NCBI RefSeq assembly: GCF_000143415.4
Contig: NW_003314387.1
Span: forward strand, 217,662-281,661
Origin: Selaginella moellendorffii
Lineage: Eukaryota > Streptophyta > Lycopodiopsida > Selaginellales > Selaginellaceae
Length of the DNA stretch: 64,000 bases
Reading direction: 5' to 3'
The notes beneath the pieces are model-generated. The model searched no databases, was not told where the DNA came from, and worked only from the letters and a program-made list of their open reading frames with translations. Positions 43,406-53,769 of this stretch are shown here, in pieces. A program made the position numbers and the translations under genes. The first letter of the stretch is position 1. Every line of letters begins with the position of its first letter.

Positions 43406-46400
43406 GTTCAAGGACAAGGGTGAGGACGTGGTCGTGGTTGTGATGTTCACTGTTGGGCTTGTGATGAAGTTGGTCATACTTATCAATGTTATCGGCGTTT
43501 TTCTAATTGGTAACTTCCATTTCCTAGGTGGAGACTTTGGCGTCATCAATGTCCCATTGGTGTTACTGTAGTGGAAGGTCTAGACAATGAGATACATCTG
43601 AGAAATGAAGAGTCGTGCAAGTAATGGAGAGATCTTGTGCGAATAAGTCAATGACCCCTCTATCTTTCTTTCGGGAGTATCATCAAGGGGTTCACTCGGC
43701 ACCTCTAGTGTTTACTCTCCAAGCTCATTTTTATAACAGAGGTCTTCTATTATTCTCTCTATGTTAGTTGATACAGGTTCAAGTTTATCTTCTATTGCTT
43801 GACCTGTTGCCACACGTTGCCATCTACACTTGCGTTATGTGGCGAAACCAGTTTTCATTCTTTATGGCAATGGCCATACACATGCATGTGCATGGGATGA
43901 GGCAGACTTGGTTGTGTGTGTGGGTGATCTTGAGCTTGAGTTGTGGTCATTGCAGGTGGTGCCGAGTTAAGCTTTTGACCTCATTCTTGGTATGGATTGG
44001 TTGCAGTGCAATCATGCCAAGTGTGACTTTGAGGCTTTTCCCCTTTGTCTCATACTTCTTTATGTTTCATCCATTCCTCTCACTTCCGTACCTCTTTGTC
44101 CTTCTACTTCTAGCTTTGCTTCCATTACTTTTGTTCCCCCATTATTTCCTCCTATGGTTTCGTCTTGTTCTACTCTTTCCTTTTCCGATCCCTTCGACAA
44201 TCTTTGTATTGCAGCGGTTGACCAGCTCATGAAGGAATATTTTGATCTCTTTGAATTTGACCTATCATCTAGGGCCAAGATTTCCACACGTCATCCAATT
44301 TCAACCGGGGATGCTCATCCAATCAAGGTTTCTGTTTGTCATCATTCACCCAAGGAGATCAAGATTTTACATACAAACGTTAAGGAGATGTTGGAGAAGG
44401 GTGTTATTCAGAAGTTGTGGAGTCCTTGGGGATATGAACCTCATCTTGTGACGAAGCCTGATGAGAGTATTCATTTCTGCATCGACTATCATCCGTTAAA
44501 TGAAAAAACGATCCCAAATATGAACCCTCTTCCTCACACTACTAATCTCTTGGATCATTTGGGGTGAAGTTGTTAGTTCACCAAGTTAGATCTTGCTTCT
44601 GGGCACTGGCAAGTACCAATAGTCGAAGAAGATATTCCTAAGACTACTTTTCGTACGAGTTCTTGGTGATGCCGTTTGGTTTAAACAATACTCCAGCAAC
44701 TTTTCAACAGATGATGAACGAGGTTCTTTGTGATATGCTGACTTCATTGATGATGTCTTAATCCACTCGGAGGGGATGTGGGAAAAGCACGTTCGTGATG
44801 TTTGTAAAGTGCTGGATCAGCTATGTGATGTTGGTTTAAAGCTGAAGTGGTTGAAGTGCATGTTTGGATCAAAATATACAACTTATCTTGGGTATTGTAT
44901 TTCTCGTGAGGGTTTGCAAGTTGATCATGACAAACTTGTGGCTGTTCTAAAGTTCCCTACTCTGAAGTGTGTGAATGATGTGCAGTGCTTCTTGAGCAAG
45001 GTGCAGTATCTCAGTCGTTTTGTGGATCATCTTTTTTATCACACTGCACCATTGCGAGCGTTGCTGAAATCATCAATGTCATCTTTCATCTAGTCTCTGG
45101 ATTGTGAGCGGGCGTTTGTAGATCTCAAAGAGCTATTGACAACTCCTCAGGTTTTGGCATATCCTGACTACACTCGATCTTTTATTTTGAGCATGGATGC
45201 TTCTAACATTGGTCTTGGAGGTGTGTTGATGCAAGAGAACCAGAGTGTGCTTGGTTAGGAATATCCTATTGTGTATATAAGATATACATTACAACTAACG
45301 GAGGTGAACTATCCCACGATAGAGAAGAAGTGTTTAGCAATAGTTTGGGGTTTTGAGAAACTTTATGCATATCTACATGGTTCTTGGATGTTACTTGAAG
45401 GTGATCATGTTGCCATTACTTCATTATTTAAATGAAAGAACTTGGTTGGTCGTACTGCTCAGTGGGCTTTGAAGCTTCAAATATATAATTTTGATGTTAT
45501 TCATCATTCAAGGAGTTTTATGGCTAATGCTGATGCCCTTTCTCGAGCTCCTCTTCCTTTTCCACTCTCTTCTCATGTTTCTGATGAGCTTGTTGTTCTA
45601 GCATCTGTGGATTTTCTAGATGAGGATTCTGTACCATCAGTGGTTGCTATACTTAACGTTCAATGTCCACAAGTTGCAAAGCAAGATCTACCTTTTCTTG
45701 ATGAGGTTCGTAAGGCTCAAAAAATTGAGCCGTGGATTCGAAGGCTTCAAAATGGGTTTGAGAATCCTACATCACTTATTGATGACTTGCCTTTCCGGCA
45801 TTTACATTCTCAATATCGCCTTGAAAACGGCCTTCTTTATTTTGTGGGGACGGATCTTGATGATCATTTACGGCTGGTGGTGCCTTCTGTGTTTATTCTG
45901 TGGTTTCTCCATGTCTACTATGATTCTCCTATTCTAGGTGGGCATATGGGACATCGTCATGTAACCGAGAAGCTGCATAGGTCTTTCTATTGGCCAGAGA
46001 TGTGACGTGATATTATCTTGTATGTGCATAACTGCATTTGGTGCCAAGCTTGTAATACTCCCCCTCGTGTTGTAGAAGGACGGTTGGAGTCGATTGCAAT
46101 TTCCCATCTCTTTGAGTTGGTGGCATTTGATCTTATGGGACATTCTCCACAATTGACTACTGGCAATGAATATGTTATTATTACTTCTGATTATTTGACT
46201 CATTAGGTGGAAGTTGGTGCTTTTGCTAACGCCTCAACAATTGCTGTTGGATACTTCCTCCTCAATTGAGTGGTGTTTCAGCATTCTTGTTCGGAATGGA
46301 TTCTTTTGGATAATAGTCCTACATTTATGATTGAGGCATTTCATGTTTTGACGTCTCGGTTGGGGATACGTCGCACTTTCACGAGTGCTTATCATCCACA

Positions 46401-47081
46401 ATCAAATGGTCTGGTGGAACGGCTTGTTCGAACATTCAAATAAATGATTGCAAAGTATGTGAACTTTCAGCATTTGGATTAGGATGGTTATTTGCCGTCT
46501 CTTCGGTATGCATATGTCACAAAGGTGTATAGTTCTATTGGTGTTTCACCATATAAACTCCTATATAATCATGATCCAATATTACCAACCAAGTTGGGTT
46601 TACCTTCGCAATTGCCATGAGTTACTGATGCTAGGTCATGATATCAGTATTTGACGAGCATTCTTCCACTTGTCTAAGCAGAGTCTACTGAACACTTAAG
46701 CCGCATACAAGTGGGACAACAACGGCACTATAACTCCCATCATCGTCCACCTGCGAAATGCAAAGTGGATGATTTTGTGTTAGTCCATTTTCCCCATCTT
46801 ACAGTATATGGTTTATTTAAAGGGCTTCTTGAGTAGTGGAAAGAACCATATCAGGTGTTGCGGCAAGTTGAACCACAAGTTTATGAGGTTTGGCATGACA
46901 TCTAGTAGGCCGATCCTCCAGAGATTGTGCATATGCAACAGTTGAAACGCTTCATACAAAGGGATTAGGAGCAGTTAATACCACCTATAGATCTGCCGAT
47001 GCTTCCTCTTGACGTTTTTCCAAATCCTAGTATATTTATAAGAGAATTTTGATGGTCTTCCATTATTCCGAGAGGAGGGGA

Positions 47082-47260
47082 TGATGTGAGGGCCAAGTGT
47101 ACGGCTACAATGCTGTATACTAATATTAACATAGTGGGATTTTGGTAGCCATCGAATTGGTTTCAATTCGGACCACTTGCTCTTGTATATAAGCTAGGGT
47201 TTTTGGGTTAATTGATATGCACATTTTTTGTATTCCCTTTCTATATTCCAAGCACTCATA
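47082..47260 (+). repeat. 3' LTR of the plus-strand gypsy element
   Basis: Begins TGATGTGAGGGCC and ends about GCACTCATA. It contains a TATA-like cttgtatataagc near 47183. It is the counterpart of 38345-38523. Confidence 0.85.
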
Positions 47261-47880
47261 ATGCCAAGTTTGTTTATTTATATATATTTTATTTTAATGT
47301 ATAATTATTTTTAACTTTGTTACAACCACTAATAGCAAATAAGCTATAATTGTTCTGAAAACCCTATATACTTTTTTATCCAAGTCAATAATAAATCTTA
47401 AATAATTTTATATATTCTTTATAAAATAATATAAATTATAGTTCATGATGGTATTCATTTAAGTTTTTCTTGAATGTAAATGCATGAAAAAAGAAAGACT
47501 TATCTTTTAATTAAAGGTTTTATATATTTAATTTAAAAATATTATTAGATAAAAGAATAATCATATACTTAAGACTTACTAATACCTGCATTACAGCGAG
47601 ATAGAGTGATGGAGGTAGCAGCTTGTCAACAAAGAAACCCTACAAAAAAACCTTGCCCAAGTAGTAAAGAATATGTTTTTAATTTAATTTGTACATATTA
47701 AATTATGTTTTTTTAAAGTGACATAATTTTACATTTCCCTATATTATAACTCTCTCCTCTAAATTTGAAAGTGCAAAATATATAAATTTTAAATTTAATT
47801 AATTCTGTAAAACTTCAGATTTTTCTTCTTGTAAGAACAATAGATTTAAAAATGATAAAAAGGTATGCATCAAAGTTAGC
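47261..47880. other. Very AT-rich spacer, no gene seen
   Basis: Long A/T runs, no frame of note and no recognised repeat. Confidence 0.5.
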
Positions 47881-47890
47881 CATCCTAGGT

Positions 47891-48370
47891 TCATGAGGAA
47901 CTATGGCTAGGTTTAAAAATGCTCTGAAAAGTCTTCCAGCTATATCTTGCAGGTGCTTCATACAGAGAATGCCTGAATAGGACATGATTAATGCAAACAT
48001 GAAAAACAATTACCTCAATCCATGCGCCATTCTTGGATACACAACATTCATCTTTGTTCATAGCCCCAAGCTTCCCATAGGGTGGTTTCTCTTGATAACA
48101 GTCTTTGGTCGGTGCTGGAGATGAAGGCTGTCGCCATCTAGAGTGAGCTAAATTCCAAACTCCGCTTGTAGCTGCAAAAATAATGTAAGCCAAATGTACC
48201 AAGATGAAAAAAACACAGAACAAACCTCTGCTCCAAAAACACGGTATGCATGTAATTGTATACCGTGCTTTACTACAAGAGCCGCAAATATCCACCTCCT
48301 GACTCCTTGCGTTGAGTGCCACGCAAAGAACTGAAAGTTCGTGCTCAAAAGCAGCGACGGGTTTTAGCAT
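47891..48370 (-). other. Uncharacterised open frame, possibly exons of a broken gene
   Basis: A minus-strand frame of 159 codons. The middle part (about 48170-48015) looks like an exon bounded by a tttttgcag acceptor and a GAG|gtaatt donor, with Cys- and Pro-rich sequence (KPPYGKLGAMNKDECC). A CGSCSKARYTITCIPC stretch lies upstream. I recognise no domain. It might belong with 48750-49280 as one decayed gene. Confidence 0.3.
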
Positions 48371-48749
48371 GTCCGAGCCTGGCTGATGGAACTAAAGCCG
48401 GTATGTATTCTCGACTGCTTGGCCAAATCGTTGGCTACGGAATCATTTTGAGCAGGCTCCGGTTTAGTCCACGTATCCTTTGCTTGAGCCATAGTAGATA
48501 GATACTGCTTGTTCGTTGATGGAACCGGACTTGTGGTCTAGAGCATTGTTGTTTTTCTTGTTCGGTCGAAGTGTGACTGTTCGTCACGCATGCTGGAATT
48601 TCTAGATCAAGTAGCTCGATGGAACCAGCGCCTGTGAAATGTATTGACTTCAGGTATAAAGCATTGTTGGGGGCCGAAGTATACTATCCGTCACGCACGC
48701 TGGATCAAGTGATTCGACATGTCCGAGATCCTGGAACTTTTCTTCAGCT

Positions 48750-49280
48750 TCAGCATGTCCGAGATAATGTACCGCTTGCTGTCCAAATCAGCACAACGGT
48801 CGTCCAAAGCATTGGCTGTTGTGATTGTCGAATCCTTTTGACAGCCTCCAGTTGCTTTACTAAGAGCTGGCTGGGCTGCATTGTGACTTGTTCAAGCTCA
48901 TTCGAGCTAGTGAGCTTGTTGACGATGACTGTGGTCTCGATTATGTTTCCGCCCGCACATTGTGTGTCCTCATCGATATTCTTTGTTTGCTGAGGTTTTT
49001 CCGCGTTGTCAACTTGGTTGCTCGGCTCCTCAGCAATGGGCACCTCTCCAGCTTGAGGCTCAACTGCGGTGGTAAGCCGCTTGTCAAGGTCAGTAAGAGC
49101 TTCCTGTTGGTTGTCAAAGATATTTGCTGTCATGGCTTGCTCAATGGGGTGGTCTTTGGCTACGGAGGCCTCCAATGCCGTGTTACCCATCCCGAAGTCT
49201 ATAGGACTTTGCGCCACATCTCTCTTGGGGAGACCTTGTCTCCGTTTTCTTTTTGAACGTTTTTTCATGAGAGACAGCAT
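48750..49280 (-). CDS. Hypothetical disordered protein or exon (176 aa)
   Basis: The frame starts with a Lys/Arg cluster (MKKRSKRKRRQG) and continues into a Glu/Gln/Asn-rich, low-hydrophobicity stretch, as in a nuclear disordered protein. Further upstream on the same strand (about 49870-49725) another exon-like stretch (VSASSKKDETEVNVQSS...) follows a TTTCTCCTAG acceptor and ends in a GTCAAG|gtactg donor, so this may be part of a larger spliced gene. No homologue is recognised. Confidence 0.35.
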   Translation of the reverse strand: MLSLMKKRSKRKRRQGLPKRDVAQSPIDFGMGNTALEASVAKDHPIEQAMTANIFDNQQEALTDLDKRLTTAVEPQAGEVPIAEEPSNQVDNAEKPQQTKNIDEDTQCAGGNIIETTVIVNKLTSSNELEQVTMQPSQLLVKQLEAVKRIRQSQQPMLWTTVVLIWTASGTLSRTC

Positions 49281-49498
49281 TTGGAAGTAGCAGAGATATC
49301 ATGCTGGCAATCAAGTCCGAGTTGTTTTGATTTTCTTCTGAGCTGGATCCCGACTGGTGTAGATTGGCACTCGTAAAGAAAAGAATTAGATTCTTGCCGC
49401 AATTCATGAGGAAGCTATTTGTACTTATGCTCTAGATTTGGTGAATTATGCTTTTTTCGTCCAAGCAAACCTCTACAAAGTCATGAAGCCTCTGACTG

Positions 49499-49634
49499 GT
49501 TCTTCTTCTCTCAGGTGAAGTACCTCCAGAGTATTGGACACAATCTTAAGCTCTAGCTTGGTCCCGTTCTTCTTCTCTCAGGTGAAGTACCTCCAGAGTA
49601 TTGGACACAATCTTAAGCTCTAGCTTGGTCCCGA
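49499..49634. repeat. 68-bp perfect tandem duplication
   Basis: The unit gttcttcttctctcagg...gcttggtccc occurs twice back to back (49499 and 49567) without differences. It lies within the putative broken gene on the minus strand and shifts its frame. Confidence 0.9.
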
Positions 49635-49935
49635 ATCGTAGACATAAACATTTTGTGGACTTACTAAGTCCATAAAAATTTGTCAAAAGAAGAAAAATAT
49701 AATTAAAAACTTATCAGTACCTTGACACTTTTGTGACTTCTTGTCTGTTTTAAGTTCGCACCCTTGTCTCCTGGCTGCGGAGATAACACTCGCTTCCTAT
49801 TTCCTTCCAGTGAACTTTGCACATTGACTTCTGTCTCATCTTTTTTCGATGAAGCAGAAACAAGTCGCCTAGGAGAAACTGTACCATAGGATCAACAAAG
49901 CCAAACATCGGCACAGATATGAACTCCAAGTGAAC

Positions 49936-50004
49936 GCGTTCCTGGATGCTGAAATTTCACCATCGCTTCCCAAGTGGTATCTGGTGATCAGCATCCAGGA
50001 ACGC
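49936..50004. repeat. Hairpin: 17-bp perfect inverted repeat
   Basis: GCGTTCCTGGATGCTGA at 49936-49952 is exactly complementary to the sequence at 49988-50004, and inner bases (TCACCA/TGGTGA) extend the pairing. It lies just beyond the 3' end of the 834-residue PPR gene. Confidence 0.85.
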
Positions 50005-50047
50005 AGCCTAGACTCTAACCCCGACTACAAAACTTCCCGCCAAAATA

Positions 50048-52552
50048 TCAAATCCCAGCCGAATATACATTGGCGAGGAGCACGTAAGACGCAGCGTCGC
50101 CAGGATCCAACCCCGCAGCGGCACGGTCCGCGCGGCTTACCTCCTCGTGGAGCACGCAAGCGGCCACCAGCGTCACCCACAGCGCGGGGTCGGGCTCCAG
50201 CGGCATACCGCGGACCACCGCCTCGGCCTCGCCCAGCCTCCCACACCGCCCGAGCAGCTCCACTACAAACCGATAGTGCTCGCTCTCCACCGCCACGCCG
50301 TGCTCCCGGCTCAGCCACCCCACGTAGAACATCCCCCGCTCGAGCAGCCCGGCATGGGAGCACGACGCCAGCACCCCGGACAGCGTCACTCCATTTGGGG
50401 AGATCCCCTCCAGCTCCATCCGGTGGATCAGCGCGAGCGCCTCGGAGCCATCTCCGTGCTGCGCGTACGCTGCCACCATCGCGTTCCAGGAGACTAGATC
50501 TTTCTCGCGGTTCTTCTCGAAGAGCGCCATGGCCGCGTCCAAGCTCCCACACTTGGCGTGCATGCTTGCGAGCGTGGACTCCACCACAGGAGTGGCGATC
50601 CCGAGCTCGAGAGCTCGGGCGTGGATGGCAGCTCCTTCGTCTAGATCCGCGAGAGCCGACGCTGCCGCGAGGGCGCTCACAATGGTGGCCTCGTCCGGGC
50701 AACACTCCATGGCGCGGTACGTGGCGATGGCGTCTTTGTAGCGGCCGTGGCGGGCGTAGGCCGAGATCATCGAGTTCCAGGAGACTGTGTCCTTGTCCGG
50801 GATGCGATCAAACACGAGCTTGGCATCGCCCAAGCTGCCACACTTGGAGTACATGGTGAGCAGCGCGTTTGCGGCGAAGACGTCGAGCTTGAGCGATCTT
50901 TCGGCCGCCATTCTCTCGTGGATCACCTTCCCGGTGTCCAGATCTCCAAGCCCAGCTGCAGCAGCTAGAGCGCTTGCAAAGGTGAAGAGATCGGGGCTGC
51001 TGGAGCCGTCGTGTTCCATCTCCCGGTAGATTCCCAGAGCCTCGCGCAAATGACCCATCTGGGCATAAGCCGAGATCATCGCGTTCCAGGCCTCCACGTC
51101 CCTGATCTTGGCCTCCCGCAGCAATTTCCTGGCCTCGCAGATCGCGCCACACCGCGCGAGCATCGCCACTGCCGCGCTTTGCACGAATCGATCGGGATAG
51201 AGCCCTCGATCCTGGGCATCCCTGAAAAGGCGCCGGCCATGGCCAAGATCACCTCGATCACGGCAAGCAGCAAGAAGGGTGGCATACGTGACCCCATTGG
51301 GCTCACAAGTGGATCGATCCAGCATTCTCTGGTAGCATTCCATAGCCCGATCTAGATCTCTCGCCTCGGCAAATGCCGCGATCATGGCATTCCACGCGAC
51401 TGTGTCGCGATCCTCCATTCCCTCAAACACAGCCGCAGCATCGCCCAAGCTCCCACACCGCGAATACATGCCCACCAGCGCCGTGTCCACGATCAAGCGC
51501 GAAGCGAGGCGCGCCGTGGCAATCCCGGCGTGGAGGCGCCGCCCGAGGTCTAGATCGCAGCACACCGCCAGCAAGCTCGCGAAAGTGAATCCATCCGGCT
51601 CCACATCCATGGCCTTGAACAGCTCCTGGGCCTCTGCCGCTAGACCTCTCTGCGCACACGCCGCGATCATCGTGTTCCACGCCACCAGGCTCTTCCTCTC
51701 CATGCCCAAGAACAGCGCTCTAGCGCTGGTGATGGAGCTGCTACATCGCGAGTACATGCCCAGCAGCGAGATCGCCACCGATGGATGGGACTCCACCCCG
51801 ATCGATGCCGCTAAGCAGTGGATCCTCCTCCCAGATCCCAGATCGAGGCAGGCGGCGAGGATGGCGGAGATTGTAGCGGCGCTGGGCGTCACCGCCGCCT
51901 CGAGGAGCATGATCCGGAAGATCCCAAATGCCCGGGTGTGATGCCCGGTGTGGGCATATGCAGAGATCATTGCGTTCCACGCGATTACATCCCTCTCGCC
52001 CATCGCCTGGAAGATCTCCTCCGCTTGGACTACGCAGCCGCAGCTAGCATACATCCTGAGCAGAGCGGTTTCCAGCACCACCATATTCCCTCCAAGATCG
52101 CTCCGCCGCTGCTGGATCCGCGAGTGGATGCGCTCGCCGCGGCCCAGATCGCGCAGCGCCGAGCAGGCGCCGAGGGCCGTGGAGAGAACGAAGGCATTGG
52201 GCGGCGGCGCAGCGCTGGGATTCGCCTCCATTTGGTCGAAGAGATCCAGAGCTTGGCGGTGGTGGCCATGGCGGGTGTAGGCAGCGATGATGATGCTCCA
52301 GGAGAAGACGTTCTTGGCGGGGATGGCATCGAAGGCGGCGCGCGCGTCGGCGAGGCTGCCGCATCTGGCGTAGGCGTGGACGATGTGGTTGCGGAGGAGG
52401 AGGCTGCGCGAGTGGAGGGGATGGCGAGCGATGTGGGAGTGGAGGAGCTTGGCCTCGGGCAAGAGCCTGGGATCCGCGCATCTCTGGAGGAGCGATGCGT
52501 AGCCGGCTTGGCAATCCACTCTAGCGAGCTCCGCCAAAATGCCCCCACGCAT
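50048..52552 (-). CDS. Pentatricopeptide repeat protein, PLS class, truncated E domain
   Basis: Intronless 834-residue protein of about twenty PPR motifs (phrases such as HIVHAYARCGSLADARAAFD, GERDVIAWNAMISAYA, MYSKCGSLGDAKLVF). The C-terminus enters the E motif (SYVLLANVYSAG) and stops two residues later, where the other PPRs here also stop or nearly so. Codon choice is markedly GC-rich compared with the other two PPR genes. The N-terminus (MRGGILAELARVDCQAG) is not a clear transit peptide. Presumed organelle RNA-binding; target unknown. Confidence 0.88.
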   Translation of the reverse strand: MRGGILAELARVDCQAGYASLLQRCADPRLLPEAKLLHSHIARHPLHSRSLLLRNHIVHAYARCGSLADARAAFDAIPAKNVFSWSIIIAAYTRHGHHRQALDLFDQMEANPSAAPPPNAFVLSTALGACSALRDLGRGERIHSRIQQRRSDLGGNMVVLETALLRMYASCGCVVQAEEIFQAMGERDVIAWNAMISAYAHTGHHTRAFGIFRIMLLEAAVTPSAATISAILAACLDLGSGRRIHCLAASIGVESHPSVAISLLGMYSRCSSSITSARALFLGMERKSLVAWNTMIAACAQRGLAAEAQELFKAMDVEPDGFTFASLLAVCCDLDLGRRLHAGIATARLASRLIVDTALVGMYSRCGSLGDAAAVFEGMEDRDTVAWNAMIAAFAEARDLDRAMECYQRMLDRSTCEPNGVTYATLLAACRDRGDLGHGRRLFRDAQDRGLYPDRFVQSAAVAMLARCGAICEARKLLREAKIRDVEAWNAMISAYAQMGHLREALGIYREMEHDGSSSPDLFTFASALAAAAGLGDLDTGKVIHERMAAERSLKLDVFAANALLTMYSKCGSLGDAKLVFDRIPDKDTVSWNSMISAYARHGRYKDAIATYRAMECCPDEATIVSALAAASALADLDEGAAIHARALELGIATPVVESTLASMHAKCGSLDAAMALFEKNREKDLVSWNAMVAAYAQHGDGSEALALIHRMELEGISPNGVTLSGVLASCSHAGLLERGMFYVGWLSREHGVAVESEHYRFVVELLGRCGRLGEAEAVVRGMPLEPDPALWVTLVAACVLHEEVSRADRAAAGLDPGDAASYVLLANVYSAGI

Positions 52553-52800
52553 TCACGCATCTTTGTGTTTGTCCAAAACTAGTTCTAGTCAAAGATTCGA
52601 TTTAAATTTGATCATTGTCAAGAATGATGCCAACCATGGGCTTTGAAGAGAAGCTCAGGGGGTTAGATTTATGAGATCCTGCTCAATATAAGAATCTGAG
52701 GCTTCCTCAGGTGCTTGTTTTATACATCATTTCCTCTTACTGAGCAAGATTTTGCTGGAAGTGAGCTCCTTTTGCACTGAAAACGAAGATCAACTTTCAG

Positions 52801-53250
52801 CTAAGAGAGAAAAGCCATACCTGCGCCGTTTTCCAGGTAAACAACGCCTCCAAGAGTTCCATACTGGTGTACATACCCGCAACTATAACAAAGCAAAACC
52901 ATGGGCGTGCTTGGACCACCCACAGATTTCGGTGTCTCTGCCCAGGAACACTGGAAGAGGAACAACTTAACTCCGGCTTCAAGATCTTCCAGCGTTTTCA
53001 GAAGGAGGTCTCTGTGTAAGCGTCGTCGTTGAGAAACTGGACGAAAAGAAGTGGTCCGGAACGGTAGCAGCGTTTTCTCTGGGAGGCGATCAGGCAGCTC
53101 CAGAAAATAGATCTGGAAGGAGTCGAGGCGATCGAGGTGACTTTTGTTAGCATCTTGGATGCTGACTGATGTTTCTTTTTCTTCTTTTGCTGCAGCAGGG
53201 TCGAAGCTCATAATCACAATCACCGATCGCGTTCTAAAAATGGTTTCCAT
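52801..53250 (-). CDS. Hypothetical protein or exon (149 aa)
   Basis: A frame with a mixed charged N-terminal half (AAAKEEKETSVSIQDANKS) and a Cys/Gly-rich end (CYSCGYVHQYGTLGG). GTATGG follows codon GGT near the end and might be a splice donor. I recognise no family. It lies between two PPR sequences, outside any repeat I can identify. Confidence 0.3.
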   Translation of the reverse strand: METIFRTRSVIVIMSFDPAAAKEEKETSVSIQDANKSHLDRLDSFQIYFLELPDRLPEKTLLPFRTTSFRPVSQRRRLHRDLLLKTLEDLEAGVKLFLFQCSWAETPKSVGGPSTPMVLLCYSCGYVHQYGTLGGVVYLENGAGMAFLS

Positions 53251-53261
53251 AATGATCCGAT

Positions 53262-53600
53262 GGTGGCGACTGCGCTTGTCAACTTGTTTAGCAAGATGGG
53301 AAGGCTAGACAGCGCCAAAAGGAGTTTTTGATTTGTCTCACGCGAAGAGGGACGTTGTGTCCTGGAACTCGATGCTGTCTACGTGCTCCCAGAACGAGCA
53401 GGGAATTCAAGGCACTTGGGAGCTGTTTCAGCAGATGGATTTAGAAGGTTTCCAGCCGGATTGAGTAACTTTCGTCACGCTCCTCGACTGTTGCTTCCCA
53501 CTGCGGCGAACTGGTGCCAGCAAAGGTAGAGAAGTGTTTGAGCTGCGAAGATATGGAAGGGGTGAAGCCAAACGCTATACCTTCGCTGGCTAAGCTCGGC
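53262..53600 (+). pseudogene. PPR pseudogene fragment
   Basis: Encodes recognisable PPR sequence (VATALVNLFSKMGRLDSAK, then KRDVVSWNSMLSTCSQNEQG, then ELFQQMDLEGFQPD.VTFVTLLDCC) but with a frameshift near 53324 and a TGA in place of a sense codon at about 53463. About two motifs remain. Confidence 0.85.
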
Positions 53601-53605
53601 AAGCT

Positions 53606-53677
53606 GCTTTCACCGAGAGTTGAACTCGGACCTCCCGCTTACTAAACGGGTGCTCTGACCAACTGAGCTATGAAAGC
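53606..53677 (-). tRNA. tRNA-Thr (anticodon AGT)
   Basis: 72 nt that fold into a complete cloverleaf: acceptor GCTTTCA/TGAAAGC (7 bp), D arm GCTC/GAGC, anticodon arm CCCGT-TTAGTAA-GCGGG with anticodon AGT at 34-36, variable AGGT, T arm CCGAG-TTCAACT-CTCGG. A and B box promoter elements are intact. A deleted copy with shared flank lies at 32548-32612. Confidence 0.93.
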
Positions 53678-53743
53678 TTAACATTTATAACCATGGCTTA
53701 AAGGTCTTTAATATGTACCTCGATAAAAATTAATAGATGCTAG

Positions 53744-53763
53744 AACCCTAAACGTTTAGGGTT
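53744..53763. promoter_or_regulatory. Palindromic telo-box before NOP14
   Basis: AACCCTAAACGTTTAGGGTT is a perfect 20-bp palindrome formed by two telo-box motifs (AAACCCTAA-like) facing each other, six bases before the NOP14 ATG. Telo-boxes are known upstream of plant ribosomal-protein and ribosome-biogenesis genes, which fits NOP14. Confidence 0.7.
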
Positions 53764-53769
53764 TAAGCG

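Larger units (their letters stand above)
42731..47260 (+). mobile_element. Ty3/gypsy retrotransposon, lacking 5' LTR, plus strand
   Basis: Order: gag (42734-43405), protease/linker (about 43480-44000, degraded), reverse transcriptase (about 44220-45100; CIDYHPLNEKT, FIDDVL), RNase H (about 45190-45430), integrase (45442-46620; HMGHRHVTEKLHRSFYWPEM, the HPQSNGLVERL segment), tail and 3' LTR at 47082-47260. Nonsense codons (for example TAG at 45091 and TGA at 46003) and frameshifts make it inactive. It is close in sequence to the minus-strand copy it abuts. No 5' LTR or primer binding site is present before gag. Confidence 0.9.
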
